Below, one piece after another: positions 1 to 6,690 of a DNA stretch of 10,162 nucleotides. Position numbers and translations under genes: made by a program. The DNA comes from an uncultured Clostridia bacterium (GTDB taxonomy: Bacteria > Bacillota > Clostridia > Christensenellales > UBA1242). Each line of letters starts with the position of its first letter. Within the stretch, counting starts at the first letter, position 1. The notes beneath the pieces are model-generated. The model was given only the letters and a program-made list of their open reading frames with translations, was not told where the DNA came from and did not search any database. The stretch covers positions 1-10,162 of the forward strand of contig CALNBM010000100.1 of assembly GCA_937874195.1 (NCBI GenBank), written 5' to 3'.

Positions 1-130
1 TTCCGTAGCTGTGCCTACTCGTGTAGAATCCATCGGCTTTGGCTTGGTTAATAAACCTTGATTTTAATTCCAATGCATATAGGTTAGCATCAAAATTGTT
101 TAACCCTTGAAATGTAATTGGTCTTATCAT
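1..130 (-). CDS. Start of an unidentified tail or baseplate gene (3' end outside the window)
   Basis: An open frame starts at ATG 128-130 and runs off the left edge, giving 43 codons. The product begins MIRPITFQGLNNFD and contains a short helical-looking stretch around LYALELKSRF. I do not recognise the family. The start is well supported: a ribosome binding site (AAAGGAG, complement of 138-144) lies seven bases upstream, and only one base separates the ATG from the TGA stop of the hub gene. It is therefore the next gene of the tail operon. By position after the hub it could be a baseplate, fibre, receptor-binding or tail-tip accessory protein, but that rests on position alone. Confidence 0.7.
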   Translation of the reverse strand, partial: MIRPITFQGLNNFDANLYALELKSRFINQAKADGFYTSRHSYG

Positions 131-131
131 A

Positions 132-1211
132 TCAAACTCCTTTTTTTACTATTTCCGTGAATAGTATTTTTTTAAAACCTAAACGAATTTGTGTGTTTTC
201 GCCACGCCGGTTAACTTGGGTTATAATTTCGCCGACCGGCAATGTTTTATATAATTGTCCATCGTAATGAATTTGTATTTTTGTATATAACGGCAAATTT
301 GTAAGGTTAATTGGGTCAAGTAACTGGTTGGCACTAATTATAATGTTATCTACATAACGGGCATCCGCTAATTCGTAAACGGCATTAAGTTGTGCCTCTG
401 CCAGATATTCGGCTTCAAAAACTTTACATTTTACCGGGTAAATTCTATCTAATATGTCCCCACTTGCGGTTGACTCTGCAATTTCATTTGTTGCAAGCCT
501 ATAATAATATTTGGTAGCAATATCGCTTGGGCGTTCGGCAATTTCCTCTGTGGGTTTAAATTCAATGGTTGCAACTGTTTTATTTGTTGCACTGCTTGTA
601 GTTGTTAACTCGTAAATAAAGTCTTTTAAATTAATGCTTTTTATTTCGGTGTTTTTAACAAAATCAAAAATTATTTTTCCGTTGTTAACATCAAAATAAC
701 TGTTAATGTTGTATTCATAATATTTAAGATAAATTTTTAAAAACGCATAGGCGTTGGCAATTTGGTAAGTTCCTTGCAAACTGCCAAACATTATGCTTGT
801 GTCTGTGGTGTCTTCCGGGATGTTAACTTCAACCGGTATTTTTGTAATAACTGCATCTGTTGTTGCAAATAACAATTCAGCAATTTTTGAAAATATGGCA
901 TCCAACTGTGGGTCAAAACTATCTTCGGCGGTGTAGTCAATTAAAATTTCGTTGTCCCACAAATCCCGTAAATCTTTTGCTTTAATTTTGCGTTTGTCGT
1001 TTTCCGGTGTGATATAATCAACAAAGCACGCATATTTGTAATTGCCATAATCATCGTTAATCACCGCAATTTTTGCGTTATTAATATCTTCTGGCGAAAC
1101 GCCCTCAACATTAAAAGTGTCAAAATCGTAAACACGGCGTGTTAAATCATACACCAAGTGCTGTATGTTAGTTATATGGTTTAAATTTTCATCGTAAATC
1201 GCCGCAAACAT
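132..1211 (-). CDS. Baseplate hub / tail-associated protein (Gp37-like or Tal N-terminal type)
   Basis: This 359-residue protein follows the distal tail gene, the usual place of the siphovirus tail hub that caps the tube and carries the receptor-binding machinery. It starts MFAAIYDENLNHI. It is rich in beta-strand-like segments, with a helical stretch around residues 155-170 (AYAFLKIYLKYYEY). The C-terminal part reads like a hub domain, with LYTKIQIHYDG, a GEIITQV segment and a final LGFKKILFTEIVKKG. This resembles the ReqiPepy6 Gp37-like or Tal N-terminal hub families. It ends without any lysozyme, peptidase or fibre extension, so any wall-degrading or receptor-binding function must lie in another protein. 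The ATG has AAAGGAGT upstream (complement of 1216-1223), which overlaps the preceding gene's stop. Hub identity is inferred from position and overall character; no diagnostic motif is visible. Confidence 0.68.
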   Translation of the reverse strand: MFAAIYDENLNHITNIQHLVYDLTRRVYDFDTFNVEGVSPEDINNAKIAVINDDYGNYKYACFVDYITPENDKRKIKAKDLRDLWDNEILIDYTAEDSFDPQLDAIFSKIAELLFATTDAVITKIPVEVNIPEDTTDTSIMFGSLQGTYQIANAYAFLKIYLKYYEYNINSYFDVNNGKIIFDFVKNTEIKSINLKDFIYELTTTSSATNKTVATIEFKPTEEIAERPSDIATKYYYRLATNEIAESTASGDILDRIYPVKCKVFEAEYLAEAQLNAVYELADARYVDNIIISANQLLDPINLTNLPLYTKIQIHYDGQLYKTLPVGEIITQVNRRGENTQIRLGFKKILFTEIVKKGV

Positions 1212-1222
1212 TTTTACTCCTT

Positions 1223-2074
1223 TTAATCTAATAAATAGCGTTTTATTGTCAATTCAATTTTCCCGGCATCGGCGGAACTTAAATTGCAACCAATGATATA
1301 TTCGCCTTGCGGAACAAATAAGAAACTTTGCTTGTTGTGGTTTACAAACCCGTAGGCGTTTATTGTTTCATCATCGGTTATTTGTGTGATTTTGTTTGTT
1401 GTTGGGTCAATGACAATTTCCGTGCCATCTTCATTGTTAATACTAAATTCAATTTCCCCAATACGCTCGCCGGTAATTGCATTGTCAACATATAAAGTGA
1501 TTGGGTTTTCAATTTCCCCGCTAATACGAAAAATAACCGGTGCCGCAATAATAAATTTATTATTAGTTCGATGTGTATTCTTAAAAACTAATCCTTTAAA
1601 TGTAAATGGAAAACTTAAAGGAAAATCGGTTGCATCTGCTGCTGTGCTTTTCAATTCAAAAGACTCTTCAATTTCCTCATACCAATATGTTTGGCGTTGG
1701 AAAGTAAAATCCTCTTTAAATTCGCCATCTTTGTTGGGTTCGCTTTTCGGCAAGTTTTCAAAAACAACTTCGCAGAATTTTTTTGTAATGCCATCTTGGT
1801 ATTCTAAAATAATTGGCTTTAAGCCGCACGCCGCAAGGAAATTTGAAAAGTTTTTATAATTTGCATAGCCGTTTTTGCCGTTAACATTAAAATATAGGGG
1901 TAATTGTATCGGTTCAAAATCCGGCGTTATGTTTGATAACCGCTTACCGCTGTTTGTTTCCAAATATGCTAAACTAAATTTATTGCCCAAACCTTTTGGT
2001 TCGGCTACTATAACATTTTTTGATAAATCAAACGAGAGCGTTTTTTCTTTGTTATGTAAAATAAATTTTCTCAT
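1223..2074 (-). CDS. Distal tail protein (Dit-like, siphovirus tail component)
   Basis: This 283-residue protein sits directly after the tape measure gene, where siphoviruses of low-GC Gram-positive hosts encode Dit, the ring joining the tail tube to the hub. It begins MRKFILHNKEKTLSFDL, like the opening beta strands of the N-terminal Dit domain. A QRQTYWYEE segment near residue 130 and a DFPLSFPFTFKG stretch near 150 are typical of the transition to the C-terminal domain. That domain (about 160-283) is beta-rich and may be the galectin- or carbohydrate-binding-like part of longer Dit proteins. The start codon overlaps the tape measure stop by one base (TAATG), and GGAGG (complement of 2082-2086) precedes it, so translational coupling is likely. 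The assignment combines family-like features with strict gene order. Confidence 0.82.
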   Translation of the reverse strand: MRKFILHNKEKTLSFDLSKNVIVAEPKGLGNKFSLAYLETNSGKRLSNITPDFEPIQLPLYFNVNGKNGYANYKNFSNFLAACGLKPIILEYQDGITKKFCEVVFENLPKSEPNKDGEFKEDFTFQRQTYWYEEIEESFELKSTAADATDFPLSFPFTFKGLVFKNTHRTNNKFIIAAPVIFRISGEIENPITLYVDNAITGERIGEIEFSINNEDGTEIVIDPTTNKITQITDDETINAYGFVNHNKQSFLFVPQGEYIIGCNLSSADAGKIELTIKRYLLD

Positions 2075-4143
2075 TAATACGCCTCCGCCAACTTAATATT
2101 AATTTGCCTTACCAAATTGTCGACATCCACCTCTTGTGCGTAATTTTGAACAACTACGGTAACATTTTGGGTTTTTGTTTGTTGACTGTAATCGTAGTTA
2201 TATGTATCGCCCGGCGTGCCGGAAGTGTCAATATTATCATAAATAAAATCGCCTTGCGGTTGCTGTGCGGGCGGAGTGGTATCCACGGACTCAACTTGTT
2301 TGGTGGTATCCAAACCATCGTTGTTTAGTTTTAATTTTACATAACCAACTGTGCCGATATTCCCGGTCAACCAACCTAAAAGGCTGTTATATGTGTTAAT
2401 AAGCCCGTTAATCATATCAATAACCCAATTAACGGCTTTTTCAATTCCACCCAGAACAATGTTTATTACCTTGGTAATTCCGGCAAAGGCATTTTTAACA
2501 ATATTTGAAAACCAAGTGAAAAGAGGGGAAAGCCAATTTAACAATTGACCTAACAAACCAAGCGGAATTGATAATTGTTGTAAGGCAAGTTGCAACGGAA
2601 TTAGTGCAAGGGTTATAAGCGGCTCAATTAATTGAAACATTAACGATAAACTCTCGAGCATTGGTGTTAGGGAAGCCATAAGCATATTTAAAACATTTGC
2701 AAGCACTCCGCCTAAAATATTAACAATAGGCATTAGAGCACCCATTAACGAATTAAGCAAAGTTGTAACAACGCCAAGTATTGGTTGTAATGCACTTGTT
2801 AATGTTCCAACAAGGTTGTTAATTGCTTCCCGGAACGCTTCGCATTTTGTGTAAAGCAAAACCAAAACGGCAACAACTGCCGCTATAATTAAGATTATTG
2901 GGTGGGCTGCAAGGGCGGATAATCCGCTCATAAGTTTTGGTATTAAATTAATAATTCCGCCCACGCCATTAATTACTTTACCCATTACAAGAGCAAGTGG
3001 GGCAAGTGCTGCAACAACCAATAATGCTTTTGCGGCAAATTCTTTTTGGCTTTCGCTTAATCCGCTCATCCATTGTTGTAACTTTTGGAACTTCGGCAAA
3101 ACTGTTGTTTCAACAATGTTTGCCAATTTCTCAAATAACGGCAATAATGCTGTGCCAATTTGCAACGCCACATTTTTAAATGATTCTTTAATTCTATTAA
3201 TAACATCATTAAATTGAGCGAGTGATTTTACTTGTTCGCCCGACAATGTGCTAAACGAATTAAACTCATCTTTTAATTTTGCTAATTCCTCGCTGCTTGC
3301 ATTAAGCAATGGCAGCATATCGCTTACCATTTTGTCGCCAAAAATAGCATTGGCATAGGATGCTTTTAATGTTCCGTTCTCAACTTGTGAAAGGGCGGTT
3401 ATTATGCCATCAAACATCTCATCACTATTTGTGTAATTGTTCAAATTCAATCCAAGTGCTTGAAATGCTTTTGTTGCATCGCTAACCTTACCCGTGGAAA
3501 GGTCAATCATTGTGGCACGGGCTTTTACCATTGCTTTATTAAACACTTCAAAGTCCGTTCCAGTCTGTGTCGCAATGTATTGCCACTCTTGTATTTTTTC
3601 CGCACTAACACCAAATTTTTTTGTTAAGTCATTTATTTTTGATGCAGTTTCAATTGTTTTTACACCTATTGCGGTAAAGCCCGCAACAGCAGCGGCCGCA
3701 CCGGCAGAGATTCCCGCCATCTTTTGCCCAACTTGGGTAATGTTATCGCCAACTGTTTTTAACTTTTTTGCAACAGCATCAAAGTTTAATGTGTTAATTT
3801 TTTCCAACTGCTTTTGTAATTGTTTACCCTTTAACTCGGTTTGTGCTAATTCGGTTTGCAATTTCCTATATTCGGCGGTGTCGATTGAGCCGATGTCTTC
3901 CAGATATTGCAAGCGTTGTTGCAATGTGTCGGCACTTTTTGCCGTTGCATCAATTGCCTCTTGGGCAACTTTTTGTGCTCGGGTAAAAGTGTCTGCATCA
4001 TATTCTAACTCAAGGCTTTTTTGCAATGCAGATAACTCGGCTTGGCTTGATTTTACTTCTTTGCGGAGTTCATTCATTCCGCTGTTAAACTTTTTAGAAT
4101 CTGCCGAAATCTCGACAGTTAAACCGCGAATATTATCTGCCAT
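2074..4143 (-). CDS. Tail tape measure protein
   Basis: At 689 residues this is the longest gene in the window. It encodes the extended protein that fills the tail tube, sets its length, and is ejected ahead of the DNA. Residues 20-125 are charged and heptad-like, so probably coiled coil. A hydrophobic Ala/Gly segment follows at about 142-162 (AGISAGAAAAVAGFTAIG). Residues 165-335 resemble the conserved tape measure core, with KKFGVSAEKIQEWQYIA and a FQALGLN segment. Strongly hydrophobic stretches lie at 370-400 and 414-432 (HPIILIIAAVVAVLVLLYT), followed by a long hydrophobic, helix-rich region to about 595. The tail end is polar and Gln/Thr-rich. No lysozyme or peptidase motif is visible. 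At the usual 1.5 angstrom per residue it predicts a tail of roughly 100 nm. GGAGG (complement of 4153-4157) supports the ATG start, and the gene follows the GT stop by six bases. Confidence 0.97.
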   Translation of the reverse strand: MADNIRGLTVEISADSKKFNSGMNELRKEVKSSQAELSALQKSLELEYDADTFTRAQKVAQEAIDATAKSADTLQQRLQYLEDIGSIDTAEYRKLQTELAQTELKGKQLQKQLEKINTLNFDAVAKKLKTVGDNITQVGQKMAGISAGAAAAVAGFTAIGVKTIETASKINDLTKKFGVSAEKIQEWQYIATQTGTDFEVFNKAMVKARATMIDLSTGKVSDATKAFQALGLNLNNYTNSDEMFDGIITALSQVENGTLKASYANAIFGDKMVSDMLPLLNASSEELAKLKDEFNSFSTLSGEQVKSLAQFNDVINRIKESFKNVALQIGTALLPLFEKLANIVETTVLPKFQKLQQWMSGLSESQKEFAAKALLVVAALAPLALVMGKVINGVGGIINLIPKLMSGLSALAAHPIILIIAAVVAVLVLLYTKCEAFREAINNLVGTLTSALQPILGVVTTLLNSLMGALMPIVNILGGVLANVLNMLMASLTPMLESLSLMFQLIEPLITLALIPLQLALQQLSIPLGLLGQLLNWLSPLFTWFSNIVKNAFAGITKVINIVLGGIEKAVNWVIDMINGLINTYNSLLGWLTGNIGTVGYVKLKLNNDGLDTTKQVESVDTTPPAQQPQGDFIYDNIDTSGTPGDTYNYDYSQQTKTQNVTVVVQNYAQEVDVDNLVRQINIKLAEAY

Positions 4144-4149
4144 ACAACT

Positions 4150-4470
4150 TTACCTCCCTTTTAGAAAATTTACTGCTTCCTTTGCATTAATGTTTCTTAC
4201 TGTGTCGTTGTTTTTATGCTTGCCGTTTATTTTTTGTTGTTGCAACTTAATTGCTTGCTTTAATTCCAAAATATCAAGTCGCATTAACAAAATATATAAG
4301 TCATTAAAATGTGTGTTTCGTATAATGCTATCTTGTATTTGGTGTTTAACGCATCCTTGAATTATTGTTGTAATTCTTGGCACATCCATTGGCGGTTTAT
4401 TTGTGCCGCCGCCCATTAACTTGTTGTATTTGTCAAATAGGCGTTGCAACTCTTGGCTGTGCCATATTAG
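4150..4470 (-). CDS. T part of the G-T tail assembly chaperone, read by -1 frameshift
   Basis: This frame lies between the G-type chaperone and the tape measure gene. It has no ATG until well inside; the only near-start is a TTG at 4447-4449 without a good ribosome binding site. Read back from there, it stays open into the last codons of the upstream gene. A -1 slip on A AAA AAC at 4470-4476 continues translation as LIWHSQELQRLFDKYNKLMGGG and on to the TAA at 4150-4152. That adds 106 residues to the 130 of G, giving a 236-residue G-T fusion. This matches the lambda G/GT arrangement common to siphophages, where the G part coats the tape measure and the T part recruits tube subunits. The T part is helical, basic and Lys/Gln-rich near its end. 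Frameshifting is inferred from sequence, not shown. Confidence 0.82.
   Translation of the reverse strand, partial: LIWHSQELQRLFDKYNKLMGGGTNKPPMDVPRITTIIQGCVKHQIQDSIIRNTHFNDLYILLMRLDILELKQAIKLQQQKINGKHKNNDTVRNINAKEAVNFLKGR
4391..4410 (-). other. Weak inverted repeat inside the T frame
   Basis: GGCGG and CCGCC are separated by ten bases and can pair as a five-base stem. It lies about 60 bases downstream of the slippery site, which is far for a frameshift stimulator, and no T-run follows, so it is not a terminator. It may be chance in a Gly/Pro-coding stretch. Confidence 0.25.
4454..4464 (-). other. Small hairpin just downstream of the frameshift site
   Basis: In the mRNA, TGGC-ACA-GCCA forms a four-base stem with a three-base loop, starting five bases after the end of the slippery heptamer. 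That spacing suits a stimulatory element, but the stem is short and may contribute little. A longer or pseudoknotted structure was not found by eye. Confidence 0.35.
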
Positions 4471-4859
4471 TTTTTTGGGTCATTGGCACTATTGCTTAAT
4501 GCAATTTCAAATATATTGGTAACTTCGTTTATTAACTTTTCAAAACGCTTTTCCTCGGAAAAATCAAACAATGTTAAAAACTGCTTAAAGTTCAAAATGT
4601 CTTCACACTCTATAAGGCAATACAATGCCTTAAAAGCCGAAAGCAGCAAACTTGTGTCCGCTGTTTTTAAATTGCTTGAGCCAATACGGGCAATATAGTT
4701 AAAAAGAGTTTCATTTTTGGCTTGTTCCTTAAATTCCTCTTCCCACTTCTGCTCAGCGGTTATTGAAGTGTTAATGGTAACAATTAGGTCATAATCGCTT
4801 ACGACCTTTTTGTTATCTTTTATTTGAGAGTTCCAACAAGGCAATTTGGTTTTAATCAT
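4467..4859 (-). CDS. Tail assembly chaperone, G-type (TAC_12-like)
   Basis: This 130-residue protein is encoded between the major tail protein and the tape measure gene, the invariable place of the siphophage tail assembly chaperone. It starts MIKTKLPCWNSQIKD. Around residues 26-60 it has VTINTSITAEQKWEEEFKEQAKNE and an LFNYIARIG segment, like the Phage_TAC_12 family of low-GC Gram-positive phages. The rest is helical and acidic, including LLLSAFKALYCLIECED. Its last codons, AAA AAC TAA, form the slippery site for the longer G-T product. It should bind the tape measure protein during tail assembly and be absent from the finished tail. The ATG lies two bases after the major tail stop; the binding site (GGGAG, complement of 4867-4871) sits inside that gene's end and is weaker than most here. 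Confidence 0.87.
   Translation of the reverse strand: MIKTKLPCWNSQIKDNKKVVSDYDLIVTINTSITAEQKWEEEFKEQAKNETLFNYIARIGSSNLKTADTSLLLSAFKALYCLIECEDILNFKQFLTLFDFSEEKRFEKLINEVTNIFEIALSNSANDPKN
4470..4476 (-). promoter_or_regulatory. Probable -1 programmed ribosomal frameshift site (A AAA AAC)
   Basis: Read on the minus strand, the heptamer is A AAA AAC in exactly the X XXY YYZ phase relative to the G frame (codons CCA AAA AAC, then TAA). After a -1 slip both tRNAs can re-pair with AAA AAA, with only a wobble mismatch at the second. The next codon, CTA, enters the T frame, which is then open for 106 codons. Heptamer, phase, nearby stop and downstream frame all agree. Confidence 0.85.
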
Positions 4860-4861
4860 AA

Positions 4862-5494
4862 TTACGCTCCCACTTCCGGTAGCGTAGGAATAACAACCGC
4901 ATTGCCGAAAGTTTCATAATCTGCATAACCCGGCTCGGCGGTAACATTCCAAGCATAAACAACATTGCCGTTTTCATCTTTGTAGTCTTCGGTTGTTTCG
5001 CCATCTTCAATTTGCACCGGCACGCCTTTAATTTCAATAGGCGTTTCAAAAGCACTTTCATTGATGTCATCTTCGCTTTGGTTTAGCGTTTCGCTTGGGC
5101 GGCTTGATGTAACGCCTAACAGCCAAGTTTTAGCAACAGTTACTGCACCCGCTTCGGTAAGTTCGCAAGTTTCAAAATATAATGCGTGTGTTATTGCTTT
5201 GGCTTGTTTAATGTCGGCAATTAAGCCGGTTGCAACTTGCAACTTTCTGCCCATTGCAATTTCATAAGCAGATGAAATGTTGTTTGTGGTAAAACTGCCC
5301 GTTTTGCCTTTGTCGTTTACAAGGCTTGCAATTTTTAAGCCATCACCGAAAATGTTTTTAATTGCGGTGTCGGCTTCGAGCGAAATGCTTCTTGCACCAC
5401 CGGCACCATAAGCAACGGGCGTGTTCCATCCGCCCTCGGCGTTCGGTAGTGCGTATTTAATGTTTTGAACATTAAATTTAACTAAATTTGCCAT
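4862..5494 (-). CDS. Major tail tube protein (phi13 type)
   Basis: This 210-residue protein should polymerise into the tail tube. It begins MANLVKFNVQNIKYALPN and contains YGAGGARSISLEAD (about residues 29-42), a pattern of the phi13-type major tail proteins of low-GC Gram-positive siphophages. The middle has the segment GKTGSFTTNNISSAYEIAMG, and the C-terminus ends with YADYETFGNAVVIPTLPEVGA, again typical. It lacks an added Ig-like domain, so it is the short form. Its binding site (TAGGAGG, complement of 5504-5510) contains the TAG stop of the gp10-like gene, leaving 13 bases between the genes. The chaperone gene follows after two bases. No separate promoter for this high-demand protein is visible. 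Confidence 0.92.
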   Translation of the reverse strand: MANLVKFNVQNIKYALPNAEGGWNTPVAYGAGGARSISLEADTAIKNIFGDGLKIASLVNDKGKTGSFTTNNISSAYEIAMGRKLQVATGLIADIKQAKAITHALYFETCELTEAGAVTVAKTWLLGVTSSRPSETLNQSEDDINESAFETPIEIKGVPVQIEDGETTEDYKDENGNVVYAWNVTAEPGYADYETFGNAVVIPTLPEVGA

Positions 5495-5503
5495 TTTATA
5501 AAT

Positions 5504-5510
5504 CCTCCTA
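5504..5510 (-). promoter_or_regulatory. Ribosome binding site of the major tail gene, overlapping the upstream stop
   Basis: The mRNA reads TAGGAGG, in which TAG is the stop of the gp10-like gene and the same bases form a near-ideal Shine-Dalgarno sequence nine bases before the major tail ATG. Terminating ribosomes would sit directly over it, so coupling or competition between the two genes is plausible. Confidence 0.85.
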
Positions 5511-5867
5511 TTTTAATTTATTTTTTATGGCTGCGTAAACTTTGTCTTTGTTTGCTTCAAAGGTGTTACGCACGAAAGGTTGTCCGCCATCTTTAAATTC
5601 TAAAATATTAATTAATGGAACGCCCTCCCGACCTTTGGCTGTTACTGTTTTTGTGTTGCCTACATAACGGCGGTCTTTGTATTTGGTTTTAATAGCAAAC
5701 GAATTTGCAAATTCGCCACTGTCTTTTGGTGATGCTTGTTCCAAAGCACTCTTCATAACTTCCGCACCCGCTTGAACTGCTTCTTGCCGCTTTTCATAAC
5801 TACTGTGCAAAAACTCATTAAGCATTTGGTCTAATTCATCCCCAATATTCTCAAGTGTTGTTGCCAT
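5508..5867 (-). CDS. HK97 gp10-like neck/tail protein
   Basis: This 119-residue protein has the marks of the HK97 gp10 family: an N-terminal helix with regular charge (ENIGDELDQMLNEFLHSSYEK), then SPKDSGEFANSFAIKTKYK (about 50-68), RRYVGNTKTV (70-80), and a C-terminal PFVRNTFEANKDKVYAAIK. Family members sit between the head connector genes and the tube gene and are thought to act in head-tail joining or tail completion, though their exact role is less settled than that of neighbours. Its ATG overlaps the stop of the preceding gene by one base (TAATG), with a TAGGAGT binding site (complement of 5874-5880). In most related phages this gene precedes the tail terminator gene; here it comes after the candidate terminator. 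It ends with TAG, the only TAG stop in the window. Confidence 0.86.
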   Translation of the reverse strand: MATTLENIGDELDQMLNEFLHSSYEKRQEAVQAGAEVMKSALEQASPKDSGEFANSFAIKTKYKDRRYVGNTKTVTAKGREGVPLINILEFKDGGQPFVRNTFEANKDKVYAAIKNKLK

Positions 5868-6274
5868 TAAAATACTCCTATATAGCGGTATTCGCTGTTT
5901 TTGCCACGAAACTCGCCATCGGTGTCATACAAATCACGCCAATCGTTTGTTAACGCAAATTGCTTCGTGTTCAAAAATGCAGTTGTAATGTTTTTTAAAA
6001 TTGCACTTATAGAACTAACCGAAGCATCTGTTTTGTTGTAGGTGTAATACAAATTGATATTAATATAAGGTTTTTTTGTTTTTGGCAAGCCATCGCCAAA
6101 CCCGTTATTTGCATTTAAAATGCTAAAAACAACATAAATGTTTTGGTTAATAGTTACTTGCGTGCCATTTGCCAATTTGGCAACATTGGCTTGCACCCGT
6201 TTTAAATGACTTGATAAAATTCCTTGCGTTAATAGGGTAGAATCTAAAATATTTTGCACTGTTTGCTCAATCAT
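5867..6274 (-). CDS. Candidate tail terminator / tail completion protein
   Basis: This 135-residue protein starts with a helix (MIEQTVQNILDSTLL). It then has a beta-rich centre with QNIYVVFSILNAN and KPYININLYYTYNKTDA, a second helix (SISAILKNITTAF), and ends NSEYRYIGVF. A helix followed by an antiparallel sheet with paired Y-rich strands, then another helix, resembles tail terminator proteins (the lambda gpU, SPP1 gp17 and DUF3168-like group), which cap the tube and attach it to the head. No sequence motif proves this; the assignment rests on fold impression, size and elimination of other roles. The start overlaps the preceding gene by four bases (ATGA), and an AAGGAGGG site (complement of 6281-6288) precedes it. 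It could alternatively be a head closure protein. Confidence 0.6.
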   Translation of the reverse strand: MIEQTVQNILDSTLLTQGILSSHLKRVQANVAKLANGTQVTINQNIYVVFSILNANNGFGDGLPKTKKPYININLYYTYNKTDASVSSISAILKNITTAFLNTKQFALTNDWRDLYDTDGEFRGKNSEYRYIGVF

Positions 6275-6687
6275 TTTTTACCCTCCTTTTTAACTTGAAA
6301 TTCCATCATTTTTTGTTGCTCCATATAATTGTCAACGCCAGAATTTAAAACAAAGGTGTGTGCTTTGTCGGTTAACCCATTTTTATAAATTTTCACATCT
6401 TTTGTTGTTAATAGTTCATACAACGCTTGAACAAACGGGATTCTAATGCGTGCCGGTTGTAATACATTATCAGCCTCTAATTTAATTGCTTGGTTTCCAA
6501 AACTGTTTTGCCATTCGCAATAAAAACTATCGGTTGTAATGGGTTGTTCGGTTTCCTCATCAAAGCCAAGCGTAACAGTTAATAGCACATAATTTGTTGT
6601 GTAACCAATACCCGCTTGGTAAATTGTGTCTTGGTATCCGAATTTTACAAGAGTTCTTTTTTCTTTAACTGTTTGTTTTGTTGCCAT
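6271..6687 (-). CDS. Candidate head closure / head-tail adaptor protein
   Basis: This 138-residue protein follows the gp6-like connector, where siphophages encode the head closure ring (SPP1 gp16, lambda gpFII or PF05521-type adaptors). It begins MATKQTVKEKRTLVKFGYQD. It contains alternating hydrophobic strands (YVLLTVTLGFDEE, then DSFYCEWQNSFG) and the segment QPARIRIPFVQALYELLTTKDVKIYKNG. The C-terminus is Lys/Gln-rich. I do not recognise a diagnostic motif, so the role is positional. Its binding site, AAGGCGG (complement of 6694-6700), has one mismatch to the consensus and lies within the end of the connector gene; three bases separate the two genes. It ends with TGA inside an ATGA overlap, suggesting coupled translation with the next gene. 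Confidence 0.55.
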   Translation of the reverse strand: MATKQTVKEKRTLVKFGYQDTIYQAGIGYTTNYVLLTVTLGFDEETEQPITTDSFYCEWQNSFGNQAIKLEADNVLQPARIRIPFVQALYELLTTKDVKIYKNGLTDKAHTFVLNSGVDNYMEQQKMMEFQVKKEGKK

Positions 6688-6690
6688 AGG

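Noticed and set aside
1386..1859. Plus-strand open frame of 157 codons opposite the distal tail gene
   Set aside because: It lies fully within the distal tail gene on the other strand, shows no binding site and no family resemblance.
3692..3699. NotI site (with XhoI at 2653-2658 and SalI at 2119-2124) as a sign of cloned or engineered DNA
   Set aside because: All three fall within intact coding sequence of the tape measure gene, the NotI site in an Ala-rich stretch, and there is no vector-like sequence nearby.
3494..4360. Long plus-strand open frame (288 codons) opposite the tape measure gene and the T frame
   Set aside because: It is antisense to well-supported genes, has no convincing ribosome binding site, and its product is rich in Cys, Ser and Phe, as expected from reading the complement of a coiled-coil gene.
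4391..4410. Inverted repeat as a transcription terminator
   Set aside because: It lies inside the T coding frame and has no following run of T.
4447..4449. TTG as an independent start for the T frame
   Set aside because: There is no Shine-Dalgarno sequence at a proper distance, the frame is open upstream, and the in-phase slippery heptamer explains its translation better.
4852..5070. Minus-strand overlapping frame inside the major tail gene
   Set aside because: It has the low-complexity Lys/Met/Leu-rich product typical of an out-of-frame reading, and the major tail frame is clearly the coding one.
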